DNA of 64,000 bases from UBA11872 sp965198285 (GTDB lineage: Bacteria; Chloroflexota; UBA11872): positions 1,674,001 through 1,738,000 of the forward strand of contig OZ240251.1 of NCBI GenBank assembly GCA_965198285.1, in the 5' to 3' direction. Both the position numbers and the translations under genes were made by a program. Below are positions 8,057 through 16,381 of the stretch, in pieces (position 1 is the stretch's first letter; the number at the start of each line of letters is the position of its first letter). A model generated the notes under the pieces. That model did not search any database. It worked only from the letters and a program-made list of their open reading frames with translations, and was not told where the DNA came from.

Positions 8057-9360
8057 GGTGCTTCTCGCATTGAGTTGCAGAGGCTCGATTTCTCAGACTG
8101 TTGCTGCACCCAAGAATCAAACGCCCCTACCCGCATCTCTCCCGTCATCAGTTTGTGCAGCAGTGCCTTGAATAGCTCCTCTAGCACGGCGCGCTTCCGG
8201 CGGCGCAGGTCGATCTTTCGGTCGATGGCGTCGAGGATGGCGACAATATCGCGTTGCTCGTTGAGCGTGGGTGGTAACGGAAGCAGGAGACTGTCGATTG
8301 CTGCCGTGTTCAGGTTGAACTTCCCATCTGAAGCTGAGATCGCTCTCGCGGCCACTATGCTGGTTCCCAGGTCAGAGGCGAAGAATGACGCCGCAAAGTG
8401 GGGAACCACATAATCCAGCCTCACTCTTGCGCGAATCAGATACGACGCAAACAAGGCATTGGTAGGATGTCCTTCGTAGACGGCACACGAACCAAGGCGA
8501 TCTAGGACCCCATTTGTGCGGATGAAGATCAAGTCACCGTGTTCAAGTTGGTACCTCGCGGCATCGTTGCCCTCAAGGGCACAGTATTTGAGGTCGTCCG
8601 AGGAAACGCGCTGCGGCTCGATGTTCGGGATGCGAAGCACGGGGTGCTGAGATACCTCGTATATGCATCGCACTGACGTACCGTATTGGAGCTTGTCGCG
8701 CACGGACGCAAAGTTGACGAGTTCCCAACTCTCGGGCATCGGCCCGATCTCCGTCTCATTCTGCGGCTCGCCCCGCAGCCCGCGCGTGAACAGCGTCCGC
8801 ATTGCGACTCGCTTGAGGTTCGTTGCCGCATCTTCACATCTATTCTGACTGAGCATCGCTGCACGTACGCGATTGAGGGCATTAGCGATTCCGTACTGGT
8901 CCGACAAAGGCGGCAAGGGAATTGCTTGGCTCAGAACGTCAGAATCCCTTACCGCTGGATAGCTCGCCCCTGTCTGCATCGCGGCGATTCCCTCAGTCAC
9001 GTCATCAAGCTGCATGACGAAATAGAGGAAGTCGGAATTAATGATCGTAGGATTCGGTCGAAGAACGGAGAAGGCGGTCGATACAATCTCGCCGTTAAGG
9101 GACGGCGGTATCTGGGCGATTCGCCGTAGAGTGGGGCGGACGGTTGCGAAGATGGTGTCGCCGGTCTTCACTATCTTGCGCGCGCGGCTTGGAGCGTTGT
9201 CCGCCGAGTGCTCCACATCGGAGACAATTCTGAGTTCTTCGCGCGAGACTGCCGACACATCGACATAACGAATCAAGCGGCGCGGGTCAGTACGAGGCTT
9301 CCAAGTAGCTCCTGGGACTGTCACTTCCCCAAGGGGACGCCACGTCCACGTATCACTCAT
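8053..9360 (-). CDS. hsdS: Type I restriction enzyme, S (specificity) subunit
   Basis: A 435-residue HsdS with two target-recognition domains, each followed by a conserved helix: around PLPPLSDQYGIANALNRVRA in the middle and LPPTLNEQRDIVAILDAIDR near the end, then KRAVLEELFKALLHKLMTGE, the usual C-terminal coiled coil. The protein sets the bipartite sequence methylated and cut by the complex; the sequence itself cannot be read from the protein. The start overlaps the hsdM stop by four bases and the stop overlaps the HEPN-like gene by four, so M, S and the extra gene form one translationally coupled unit. Both recognition domains appear full length. Confidence 0.95.
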   Translation of the reverse strand: MSDTWTWRPLGEVTVPGATWKPRTDPRRLIRYVDVSAVSREELRIVSDVEHSADNAPSRARKIVKTGDTIFATVRPTLRRIAQIPPSLNGEIVSTAFSVLRPNPTIINSDFLYFVMQLDDVTEGIAAMQTGASYPAVRDSDVLSQAIPLPPLSDQYGIANALNRVRAAMLSQNRCEDAATNLKRVAMRTLFTRGLRGEPQNETEIGPMPESWELVNFASVRDKLQYGTSVRCIYEVSQHPVLRIPNIEPQRVSSDDLKYCALEGNDAARYQLEHGDLIFIRTNGVLDRLGSCAVYEGHPTNALFASYLIRARVRLDYVVPHFAASFFASDLGTSIVAARAISASDGKFNLNTAAIDSLLLPLPPTLNEQRDIVAILDAIDRKIDLRRRKRAVLEELFKALLHKLMTGEMRVGAFDSWVQQQSEKSSLCNSMREAP

Positions 9361-11198
9361 TGCAGGCGCACCAGCATGCTTGCCAGTGATGCGTCGATCT
9401 CACGAGCCTCATCATCGAGACGCTGCATATCGGCGATGATCTCCGAGAGAGGGCGCTGGTCCACCGTGTCCGTCTGCCCGACCCACCGACTTGGACTGAG
9501 GTTATAGTCGGCTTCCTGCGCCTGCTCGCGCGTGATGACGGCGACCTCGCCTTCTACCGGCTCGCCCTTCAGGAACATTGCCGCCAGAGGCCGGATGTCT
9601 TCATCCGGGATGTAGTTCTTGGGGCGACCCTTGCGCACGCGCCGGCTGGCGTTCAGCAGCACGATCTTGTCCCTGCGCGCCTCCGGCTTGCGCTTCGCGA
9701 GCACGAGGATGATCCCGGCGGCGCTGGTGTTGTAGAAGAGGTTGTCCGGCAGCAGGATCACGCCGTCGATCAGGTCCCGCTCGACGAACCACTTGCGGAT
9801 GTTGCGCTCCCGGTCCTCGTGCTTGCTCCCTGAGCCGCGCGTGACCGCGCCGGTGTCAAGCACCACCGCCGCCCGCCCGCGCTCGTTCAGGCAGGCCAGG
9901 GTGTGCTGCAGCCAGGCCCAATCGCCCTTGCCCGTGGTGACGCCGCCGGTGCCGCGGAACCGGTCGAACGGGTCGTTGTCGAACACATCGGGGTTGAATG
10001 GTTGATTCCACATCGGATTGGCCACCACGACGTCATGAGTGGCGATGCGGCCGGCGGCGTCCTTGAATTTGGGGTTCAGCATCGTGTCGCCGCGCTCGAT
10101 CTGGACTTCCATGTCGTGGACGATGGCGTTCATGTGGGCCGTTGCGTAGCTCTCGGCTTGCAACTCCTGTCCATGGAGCCTCAGCGGGACGCGGCTGGTG
10201 GGATCGAGCTCGCGGGCGGCAAGTTGGAGCTTCACCAGCAGCCCCGCCGAGCCGCAGGCGAAGTCGTGGCAGTTCTGGCCGGGCCTCGGCCGCAGGATAT
10301 GCGCCATCAGGAATCCGACCTCGGTAGGCGTGAAGAACTCGCCGGAACTGCGGCCCGAGCCTTCCGCGAACTTCCTGAGCAGGTACTCGTACGCGCGACC
10401 GAGAAAGTCGGGCTGAACGTCGGCGAGGCCGAGGCGGTAGCGCGGGTCGGAGAAGGTCTCGACGACCGCGGCAAGCCGGGCCGGGTTGATGTCACGCTCG
10501 CCATTGCGCTCGGACGCGAAGTCCACCAAGTCGATCACCCCGGACAGCGACGGGTTGTGACGCACGATCGCACGCACCGCCCGCGTCAGATGCTCTCCGA
10601 TGTCGTTGGGTCGGGTGCTCCGTCCCCGGTCGTCGCGGGGCCACTCATGCGAATCCCTGCCGCTGACGACGCTCCACCTAGCCTCCGGCGGCAGGTAGAA
10701 CCGCAGCAGGCCGTGGTCGCTCTCCGCGATCTCCTGCGCGACCGCTCGATCGTCGAACTCCTCGGCCAGCCGGTCGATCTCGTCGTCGAAGACGTCTGAG
10801 AGACGCTTGAGGAAGAGCAGTGGCAGCAAGTAGTCCTTGAACTTGGCCGCGTCCCTCTCACCCCGGATGGAGCAGGCCGCGTCCCACAGCATCTGCTCCA
10901 TCGGTTTGGTGGACGGGGCGGCCGCCTGCCGACTTCGCGATCGGCGCCGGGTCACGCGCACGGCGGACTCGGTCTGGCGGATAGCCGCCTCGGCGGTGTC
11001 GACGCCCGCTTCATCGGCAAGCGCGGCAATAGCTGTCCGCGCCGCCCTCTGCGGCATGGTCAAGCCACCCTCCCAGCGATTCACCGTGGCAAACGCAACC
11101 CCAAGCCGCTCCGCAAGTTCCCCCTGCGTCAGCCCCATCTCGGCGCGAACGGCCTGTAGAATCGCCCGAACAGTCTGATTATCTGTTATGTCTGTCAT
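9357..11198 (-). CDS. hsdM: Type I DNA methyltransferase with an N-terminal XRE-type HTH
   Basis: A 613-residue HsdM. Residues about 10-60 are a helix-turn-helix (GLTQGELAERLGVAFATVNR, then WEGG), not part of classical HsdM. After a basic linker comes the HsdM N-terminal helical domain (WDAACSIRGERDAAKFKDY) and the adenine methylase: motif I DFACGSAG near residue 312 and motif IV NPMW near 393 (NPPF/NPPY in most). GEFFTPTEVGFLM is the canonical segment before motif I. The fused HTH suggests that the methylase controls its own operon, a job done by separate C proteins in many type II systems. The next gene, hsdS, overlaps by four bases. Confidence 0.95.
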   Translation of the reverse strand: MTDITDNQTVRAILQAVRAEMGLTQGELAERLGVAFATVNRWEGGLTMPQRAARTAIAALADEAGVDTAEAAIRQTESAVRVTRRRSRSRQAAAPSTKPMEQMLWDAACSIRGERDAAKFKDYLLPLLFLKRLSDVFDDEIDRLAEEFDDRAVAQEIAESDHGLLRFYLPPEARWSVVSGRDSHEWPRDDRGRSTRPNDIGEHLTRAVRAIVRHNPSLSGVIDLVDFASERNGERDINPARLAAVVETFSDPRYRLGLADVQPDFLGRAYEYLLRKFAEGSGRSSGEFFTPTEVGFLMAHILRPRPGQNCHDFACGSAGLLVKLQLAARELDPTSRVPLRLHGQELQAESYATAHMNAIVHDMEVQIERGDTMLNPKFKDAAGRIATHDVVVANPMWNQPFNPDVFDNDPFDRFRGTGGVTTGKGDWAWLQHTLACLNERGRAAVVLDTGAVTRGSGSKHEDRERNIRKWFVERDLIDGVILLPDNLFYNTSAAGIILVLAKRKPEARRDKIVLLNASRRVRKGRPKNYIPDEDIRPLAAMFLKGEPVEGEVAVITREQAQEADYNLSPSRWVGQTDTVDQRPLSEIIADMQRLDDEAREIDASLASMLVRLQ

Positions 11199-11204
11199 AT
11201 CTGC

Positions 11205-11234
11205 ACTATAACATACACTCGCTTATGCGGCCAA
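11205..11234 (-). promoter_or_regulatory. Candidate hsdM promoter, possibly leaderless
   Basis: Upstream of hsdM on the minus strand are TTGGCC (11234-11229) and TATAGT (11210-11205), 18 bases apart. The -10-like element ends only six bases before the ATG at 11198, so a transcript starting from it would be leaderless or nearly so. No Shine-Dalgarno is visible, which agrees. Built by eye from consensus similarity only. Confidence 0.35.
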
Positions 11235-11412
11235 GGGAAGTGGCCGGCCTCGCTCACAGGATTAGTCCGAGGCGACGGAGTCTGCTCGCACCTACAGGAT
11301 CGACGTTGGCCCTAAAGCGGGTGTTCTCGACCCACTTCCAACCAGCCAAGCGCCGCGCGCGCAGGCATGGTCCGCTCAAGCTCGCTGAGACCGTGATCCC
11401 TGGGAAACGCGG

Positions 11413-12450
11413 CTAGCCCGCGCTGGCCGCTGCGGCGGCCACGGCGCTCAGCCCCACGGGCGCGACGGTCCACTCTATCGCCGCGGCGGCCCAGGCCAGG
11501 CCGGCCCCAAATCCAACCATCAACACTAGGTCGCCCGCCTGAATCCGCCCCGCCTCCAGCGCCTCGCAAAGAGCGATCGGGATGGACCCAGCCGAGGTAT
11601 TCCCGTAGCGGTCCGCGTTCACAAATACCCGATCCATGGGGATTCCCGCCCCCCGAGCGGCCGATTTGATGATCCGTAGGTTCGCCTGGTGCGGGATGAA
11701 CAGATCCACGTCGTCCGGCCCCAGCCCCGTCTCGTACATCGTGCGGCGCGCCGCCTCGGCGGTGGCCTTGACGGCGAACTTGTACACCTCGCGCCCGTTC
11801 ATTTGCAGGTAGTGCGCGCCCGACTTGATTGTCTCGACCGTGGCCGGCTGGTGGCTGCCGCCGGCTGGCTGGATCAGCAGCGGCGCTCCCGCCCCGTCCG
11901 ACCCCAGCACCGTGCTCAGGATGCCGCCCGGCCCGTCCGTGGCCTGCATCACCACCGCGCCCGCGCCGTCTCCAAAGAGCACGCAGGTCGAGCGGTCCGT
12001 CCAGTCCACCACCCGCGACATGGTGTCCGCCCCGATCAGCAGAACTGTTTCGTGCGCGCCTGATTCGATCAGGCTGCGCGCCACAGCCAGGCCGTAGACG
12101 AACCCGGCGCACGCGGCATTGATGTCGAAGGCGCCCGCCCGCGTCGCGCCCAGCGTGTCTTGCACCAGGCTGGCCGTTGCTGGGAAGCCATACTCCGGCG
12201 TCAGCGTGGCCACCACCACCAGGTCGATGTCGTTCGGATGCACGTCGGCCACCTGCAGGGCGTGCTTTGCAGCGTCCCGTGCCAGGGTGAACGTGGACTC
12301 GTCGTCGTTGGCGATCCGGCGCTCGCGGATCCCCGTGCGCGACACGATCCACTCGTCCGACGTGGCCACCAGGCGCTCCAGATCCGCGTTGGTGCGAATC
12401 TGCGGGGGGACGCACATCCCCCAGCCGGTTATCGTCGCTGCACGACTCAC
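11413..12450 (-). CDS. fabH: 3-oxoacyl-ACP synthase III (KAS III)
   Basis: A 345-residue FabH that starts fatty-acid synthesis by condensing acyl-CoA with malonyl-ACP. The catalytic triad is visible: Cys in NAACAGFVYG, His in FIPHQAN and Asn in VNADRYGNTSAGS. DVDLFIPHQANLRI and the GDGAGAVV loop are typical. I start at GTG 12450 (SRAATITGWGMCVPP), where family homology begins. The frame stays open for 161 more codons to 12933, but that stretch is encoded by a tandem repeat array and low-complexity DNA and is not part of the enzyme. fabF runs divergently about 1.1 kb away, with acpP beyond it, so the local genes cover initiation and elongation. Confidence 0.93.
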   Translation of the reverse strand: MSRAATITGWGMCVPPQIRTNADLERLVATSDEWIVSRTGIRERRIANDDESTFTLARDAAKHALQVADVHPNDIDLVVVATLTPEYGFPATASLVQDTLGATRAGAFDINAACAGFVYGLAVARSLIESGAHETVLLIGADTMSRVVDWTDRSTCVLFGDGAGAVVMQATDGPGGILSTVLGSDGAGAPLLIQPAGGSHQPATVETIKSGAHYLQMNGREVYKFAVKATAEAARRTMYETGLGPDDVDLFIPHQANLRIIKSAARGAGIPMDRVFVNADRYGNTSAGSIPIALCEALEAGRIQAGDLVLMVGFGAGLAWAAAAIEWTVAPVGLSAVAAAAASAG

Positions 12451-12748
12451 GCAAGGCTCCGGTGGATAGGGACGCGGGTCGCTATCGTATGGCGAGCATA
12501 GCCGCCGATAGCCTGGCAACGCGACTCCGGCGGCCAAACCCCGTCCCCCGGATGCCCGTACGGACGGATCGCCAACCCCCTGCCCCGATTCCCGCCCTCT
12601 GCAGAGGCGCTTCGCCAACCGCCTTCCCCAATCGCCGCCCTCGGCAGGAGCAGCTTCACGCAGCGTCCTCGCTCTCCCCCAGAGCGCTCTCCTCACGAAC
12701 CGCGAACCGCCGCCGCTCCCTCGTGTCCGGACCGGAGACATGGTGAAT

Positions 12749-12893
12749 AGGTGTTCGATCTGATCCCGAATGTGTTCAGTCTGACCCCAGATGTGTTCAG
12801 TCTGACCCCAAATGTGTTCACGCTGCTGCCGAATGTGTTCACGTTTCCCGACAAAGTGTTCACGCTGGCCTGACGACGTGTTCGCCCTGGCCT
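12749..12893. repeat. Tandem 21-bp repeat array, copy 1
   Basis: Six to seven imperfect units of 21 bases, each built on ATGTGTTCA followed by a short C-rich half (for example ATGTGTTCAGTCTGACCCCA). The middle units are nearly identical and the outer ones degenerate. Read on the minus strand it encodes the string (I)WGQTEH repeated. There are no unique spacers, so it is not a CRISPR. The same unit recurs at 41726-41872. Multiple short terminal repeats of this size are a feature of IS21-family ends, but no istA/istB gene is nearby; origin unproven. Confidence 0.8.
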
Positions 12894-13345
12894 CGTCCGC
12901 TGTAGCGCATGTCTCCAACGAGGTGTAACCCATGTCCCCGACCGATGGTCGCTATATCCCCGGCCTGCACAGTTGTAGGGGCGTCGCTCGTCGGTGCCCA
13001 CGGACAGGCGCCCCAGCCCGCGCAGTCTTGCCAGTCGTGCTCAACACGTGTACACTGGGCCTGGGTCCGCCGCATCCATCCTTGGAGTCCTCATGCCCCT
13101 GCTTGGCCTCGTTCTGGCATCTCTCCTCGCGACCTGGAGTCTCCCCTCGCTCCGCTGGCGTCCTTCCCCGAGCTCCCGCGCCCCTGCCATTGCTGCGTCT
13201 CGCGCCGTTCCCGCGCCCTCGGGAATCCATCGCGGGCGCCCCGCGCCGCCACCGGTCCATCCGGTCCCTGCGCGCCTGTCCCACCAGCCCGCCTCGCCCC
13301 ACCTGCTCCAAAAGGCGTCGCGAATCCCCCAAAAAATCCGCCAAA

Positions 13346-13400
13346 AACTCTCTCTCGCCAGCCCGACCCCCATAGGGGGTCGGGCTGGCGAGAGAGAGTT
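13346..13400. repeat. Long perfect hairpin, dispersed element copy 1
   Basis: Two 26-base arms with no mismatch around a 3-base loop (ATA). The arm begins AACTCTCTCTCGCCAGCC and ends in five C. A relative lies at 40923-40979 in the opposite orientation, sharing the CTCTCGCCAGC core and flanking A-run/ATCCG sequence, so this is a dispersed element rather than a one-off terminator. It lies 129 bases upstream of fabF. Confidence 0.85.
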
Positions 13401-13529
13401 CCCCCCTTTACCCCCAGGCGCCGAGCCAACGCAGCCGGTGGAAACCCGGCCTCTGGCGGCTGCGTTGATACACTCGTTTGGCCACGAAGCGCGTCGTCCG
13501 CGCGGCGGCTTGCGGTGATCGGAGACTGC

Positions 13530-14765
13530 ATGTCGGAGCGGGTTGTCGTCACAGGCATTGGTGCCGTGACGCCGCTTGGGATGACGACCGAAGACACCTG
13601 GCGCGCCACGCTGGACGGTCAGAACGGCATCGGGCCGATCACGGCGTTCGACACCACCGGCTTCAGTTGCCGAATCGCAGGCGAGGTCAACGACTGGGAC
13701 GCCAACGCCCTGCTGGGCCGGCGGATGGCCCGGCGCACCGACCGCTTTTCCCAATTCGCCATCGTGGCCGCGCGCGACGCGGTGGCGGACGCTGGGCTGG
13801 AGATCACGGAAGCCAACCGCGATGACATCGGCTGCTTTATTGGCAGCGGAGTGGGCGGCTTGCTGGTGTTGGAGAAGCAGGTGCATACGCTGCGTGACCG
13901 CGGCCCCTCCCGCATCTCCCCCTTCCTGATTCCGGAAATCATCGCCAACATGGCGGCGGGCATGGTCGCGATCGACTTGGGCATCGGGGGACCGAACATC
14001 GCCATCGTGACGGCCTGCGCAACCGGCGCGCACTCGATTGGCGAGGCCGCGGCCACCATCAAGCGCGGCGCGGCCGACGTAATTCTGGCTGGCGGCACCG
14101 AGGCGGCGATTGGGCCGATTGGCCTGGCTGGTTTCTGCGCGGGACGCGCCCTCAGTACGCGCAATGACGACTACCAGCACGCATCACGGCCGTTCGATCA
14201 GGACCGCGATGGCTTTGTGGCAGCGGAAGGCGCCGGTGTGTTGGTCCTGGAGAGCTATGAGCACGCCAGCGCGCGCGGCGCGCCGATCCATGCTGAGATT
14301 CTGGGCTATGGGCTGAGTTCCGACGCGTTTCACATCACGCAGCCGCCGGCCGCCGGCGACGGCGCGGCTCGCTCGATGCGGGGGGCCCTGAAGGACGCCC
14401 GGCTGGACGCGTCCGCAGTCGACTACATCAACGCGCACGGCACGTCGACGCCAGCGGGCGACCTTGCCGAAACCAACGCCGTCAAGCAAGTGTTCAACGG
14501 CTCCGGCGCCACGCTGCCGGTCAGTTCGACGAAATCGATGATGGGGCACCTGATCGGGGCGGCCGGCTCGGTTGAAGCCATGTTGTGCATCCGGGCGATT
14601 CGCGACGGCGTAATCCCTCCGACGATCAATTACGAGACGCCCGACCCGGAGTGCGATCTGGACTACGTGCCGAACGAAGCCCGCGAGATGCCGGTCAAGC
14701 GCGCGATGTCGAATAGCTTCGGATTCGGCGGCCACAACGCGACGCTGATCGTCGGCGCGGTCTAG
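13530..14765 (+). CDS. fabF: 3-oxoacyl-ACP synthase II (KAS II)
   Basis: A 411-residue beta-ketoacyl-ACP synthase that extends acyl-ACP chains with malonyl-ACP. The active-site Cys is in VTACATGAHS, the two His are in NAHGTSTPAGD and MMGHLIGAAG, and the C-terminal SNSFGFGGHNATL is canonical. The start at ATG 13530 (SERVVVTGIGAVTPLG) has GGAG five bases upstream; the frame is open further upstream through repeat DNA but without homology. It is followed within 42 bases by the biotin carrier protein, then bioY and acpP, so the four genes look like one operon for malonyl-CoA supply and chain extension. Confidence 0.95.
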   Translation: MSERVVVTGIGAVTPLGMTTEDTWRATLDGQNGIGPITAFDTTGFSCRIAGEVNDWDANALLGRRMARRTDRFSQFAIVAARDAVADAGLEITEANRDDIGCFIGSGVGGLLVLEKQVHTLRDRGPSRISPFLIPEIIANMAAGMVAIDLGIGGPNIAIVTACATGAHSIGEAAATIKRGAADVILAGGTEAAIGPIGLAGFCAGRALSTRNDDYQHASRPFDQDRDGFVAAEGAGVLVLESYEHASARGAPIHAEILGYGLSSDAFHITQPPAAGDGAARSMRGALKDARLDASAVDYINAHGTSTPAGDLAETNAVKQVFNGSGATLPVSSTKSMMGHLIGAAGSVEAMLCIRAIRDGVIPPTINYETPDPECDLDYVPNEAREMPVKRAMSNSFGFGGHNATLIVGAV

Positions 14766-14807
14766 GCGGTTGGGCCTATCCCGGACCCGGTCGAACCTAG
14801 CGCCGAC

Positions 14808-15236
14808 GTGGGCTATGCCCGGCGTGTCCGCGCGGTTCTGGATGCGATGCGGCGGCTCGATCTGGCGGAGCTCGAGGTTCGCATCGGCGACGAACGGGTG
14901 GCGGTGCGCCGCCCCGAACCGCGTACAGCGGGTGCCGGACCGGTGCTGCCGCCGGCGGCGATTTCCCCACCGACGCCTCTGCCTTCCGGCACACCGGTCA
15001 CGTCACCGCTGGCCGGCACCTACTACGGCTCGCCGCGGCCGGGCGCTGAGCCGTTCGTGCGCGTGGGCGACCAGGTGGCCGCCGGTGACGCGATCGGGCT
15101 GGTGGAAGCCATGAAGGTCTTCAACGAGATCACGACCGACCACGCGGGCGACGTGGTAGCCGTACTGGTTGAGAATGGCGATACCATCGCGGCGGGTCAG
15201 CCCCTGGTCATTGTGGATACTGGCGCCGGATCGTGA
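14808..15236 (+). CDS. accB: Biotin carboxyl carrier protein of acetyl-CoA carboxylase
   Basis: A 142-residue carrier. The C-terminal biotinyl domain has the EAMKVFNEI motif with biotin-accepting K103, preceded by a Pro/Ala-rich flexible linker (residues 36-65) and an N-terminal helix containing LAELEVRIGDERVAVRR, as in AccB. In the cell it shuttles carboxybiotin between AccC and AccAD to make malonyl-CoA for the synthases next door. Start GTG 14808 is chosen by length; no clear Shine-Dalgarno is seen. accC, accA and accD are absent here, so the carboxylase is encoded in pieces. bioY follows directly. Confidence 0.93.
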   Translation: MGYARRVRAVLDAMRRLDLAELEVRIGDERVAVRRPEPRTAGAGPVLPPAAISPPTPLPSGTPVTSPLAGTYYGSPRPGAEPFVRVGDQVAAGDAIGLVEAMKVFNEITTDHAGDVVAVLVENGDTIAAGQPLVIVDTGAGS

Positions 15237-15276
15237 ACGGACGGCTCGGCGTTGGACTCGGAAAGGTAAGGCAACA

Positions 15277-15915
15277 GTGAGCGTGCAGGCTGGTCGACGC
15301 ATGGCGGGACTGGTGCCGCGGCAGGCGGTTTCTGACGGCGTGCTCGTCGTCGTCTTCGCCCTCCTTATGATTCCGGCGGCGCAGGCCAAGATCGAGGCGG
15401 ACCCGGTCCCCTACACCCTGCAAGTGCTCTTCGTGCTGCTGACGGGCCTTGTGCTGGGTCCCTGGCGAGGCGCCGCCGCAATGCTGCTGTACGCCGTCAT
15501 GGGGTTCGCCGGTCTTCCCGTGTTTGCGCGCGGGGGCGGCCCGGCCTACTTCCTCACCCCGACCGCCGGGTATATCTACGGGTTCGTGGTCGCGGCCTTC
15601 GTGACCGGAATGACCTCGCAGATGCTCCACGCGCGCTTTGACGCGGCGATCGAGGGTAGTCGCGGCGCGATCCTGCGGTTTGTACGGATCGATCTGCTGG
15701 CGGCCTTGGCCGGGGTGCCGTTCATCTATCTCTTTGGCGTGAACCACCTGGCTCTCTACTATGTACTCGCCACGGACGAGTTGAACCCTTGGGGCAAGGC
15801 TTGGTCCGCTGGCGCGGGCATATTCATCTGGTACGACGTCTTGAAAGCTACCATTGCCGCCGCTCTCGTTAGTAGCGCCGGTATGCAAAGAGAGGGACTC
15901 CGTGGGAACGGTTGA
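15277..15915 (+). CDS. bioY: Biotin ECF transporter S component
   Basis: A 212-residue membrane protein of the BioY family: a cytoplasmic start, then about six hydrophobic helices, with PYTLQVLFVLLTGLVLGPW, GLPVFARGGGPAYFLTPTAGY and the later GVPFIYLFGVNHLA segment, the family's substrate-site signatures. It captures biotin for uptake, alone or with an EcfAT module (not seen here). GTG 15277 is preferred, with AAGG upstream, over the in-frame ATG at 15169 that would overlap accB. Placement between the biotin carrier and acpP links vitamin uptake to the enzyme that uses it. Its last 14 bases overlap acpP. Confidence 0.92.
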   Translation: MSVQAGRRMAGLVPRQAVSDGVLVVVFALLMIPAAQAKIEADPVPYTLQVLFVLLTGLVLGPWRGAAAMLLYAVMGFAGLPVFARGGGPAYFLTPTAGYIYGFVVAAFVTGMTSQMLHARFDAAIEGSRGAILRFVRIDLLAALAGVPFIYLFGVNHLALYYVLATDELNPWGKAWSAGAGIFIWYDVLKATIAAALVSSAGMQREGLRGNG

Positions 15916-16132
15916 GCGTGTGATTGCCGTGGTCTCGGACAAGCTCGATGTGCCGGCGGATGAGATTTCCGCGGACTCTCGCTTCGTGGACGACTTGAAC
16001 GCCGACTCGCTGGATCAGGTCGAGCTGATCATGGCGCTCGAGGACGAATACGACCTGACGATCCCGGACGAGGACGCCCAGAAGCTGATGACGATCAACG
16101 ACGCGGTTCAGTACATCAACGAGAACACCTAG
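15902..16132 (+). CDS. acpP: Acyl carrier protein
   Basis: A 76-residue acidic four-helix carrier; S36 in ADSLDQVELIMALE is the 4'-phosphopantetheine attachment site. GTG 15902 with AGGGA upstream is chosen because it gives the standard length; it overlaps the end of bioY by 14 bases, so the two are coupled. The protein holds growing chains for FabH/FabF, both in this window. An inverted repeat follows the stop within three bases. Confidence 0.95.
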   Translation: MGTVERVIAVVSDKLDVPADEISADSRFVDDLNADSLDQVELIMALEDEYDLTIPDEDAQKLMTINDAVQYINENT

Positions 16133-16134
16133 GA

Positions 16135-16165
16135 CCGGCCTCTAGAGCGTCAGTCGCGAGGCCGG
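16135..16165 (+). terminator. Hairpin after acpP, terminator candidate
   Basis: CCGGCCTC pairs with GAGGCCGG across a 15-base loop, three bases after the acpP stop. There is no T-tract on the acpP strand, so it may stabilise the 3' end or help termination rather than be a full intrinsic terminator. The convergent nuo operon ends about 220 bases away; nothing else is seen in that gap. Confidence 0.4.
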
Positions 16166-16381
16166 AGCGTCGGCCTCAAGTCCACTGCTTGACGGTGCCC
16201 GCGGTTCGCTGGGCCGCTTGGTTGCGGCGTCGGCTAGAGAGTCCTGAACTGGCTGAGACTCGCCGCCGATTGCGCCCGCGGGCAACAGTTAGTCAAACCG
16301 AGGTTCGTGTGCACGCGAGAGCCTGTCGATCGCGTCACGCAGCTCCTCCAGCGCGCGGGTGCGCTGGCAGGTGGTGACGGG

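Larger units (their letters stand above)
12451..13529. other. Intergenic stretch between fabH and fabF carrying repeats
   Basis: About 1.08 kb between divergent fabH and fabF. I see no convincing gene. It holds a tandem 21-bp array (12749-12893) and a long perfect hairpin (13346-13400), both with relatives near 40.9-41.9 kb. Long open frames through it in several phases reflect high GC and lack family similarity. Promoters for both fab genes must lie here, but none is clear by eye. Confidence 0.7.

Noticed and set aside
12749..12893. CRISPR array
   Set aside because: Units are contiguous 21-mers without unique spacers, and no cas gene is present in the window.
11413..12933. A 506-residue frame for fabH
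   Set aside because: The first 161 codons run through the tandem array and low-complexity DNA and have no family similarity; FabH homology begins at GTG 12450.
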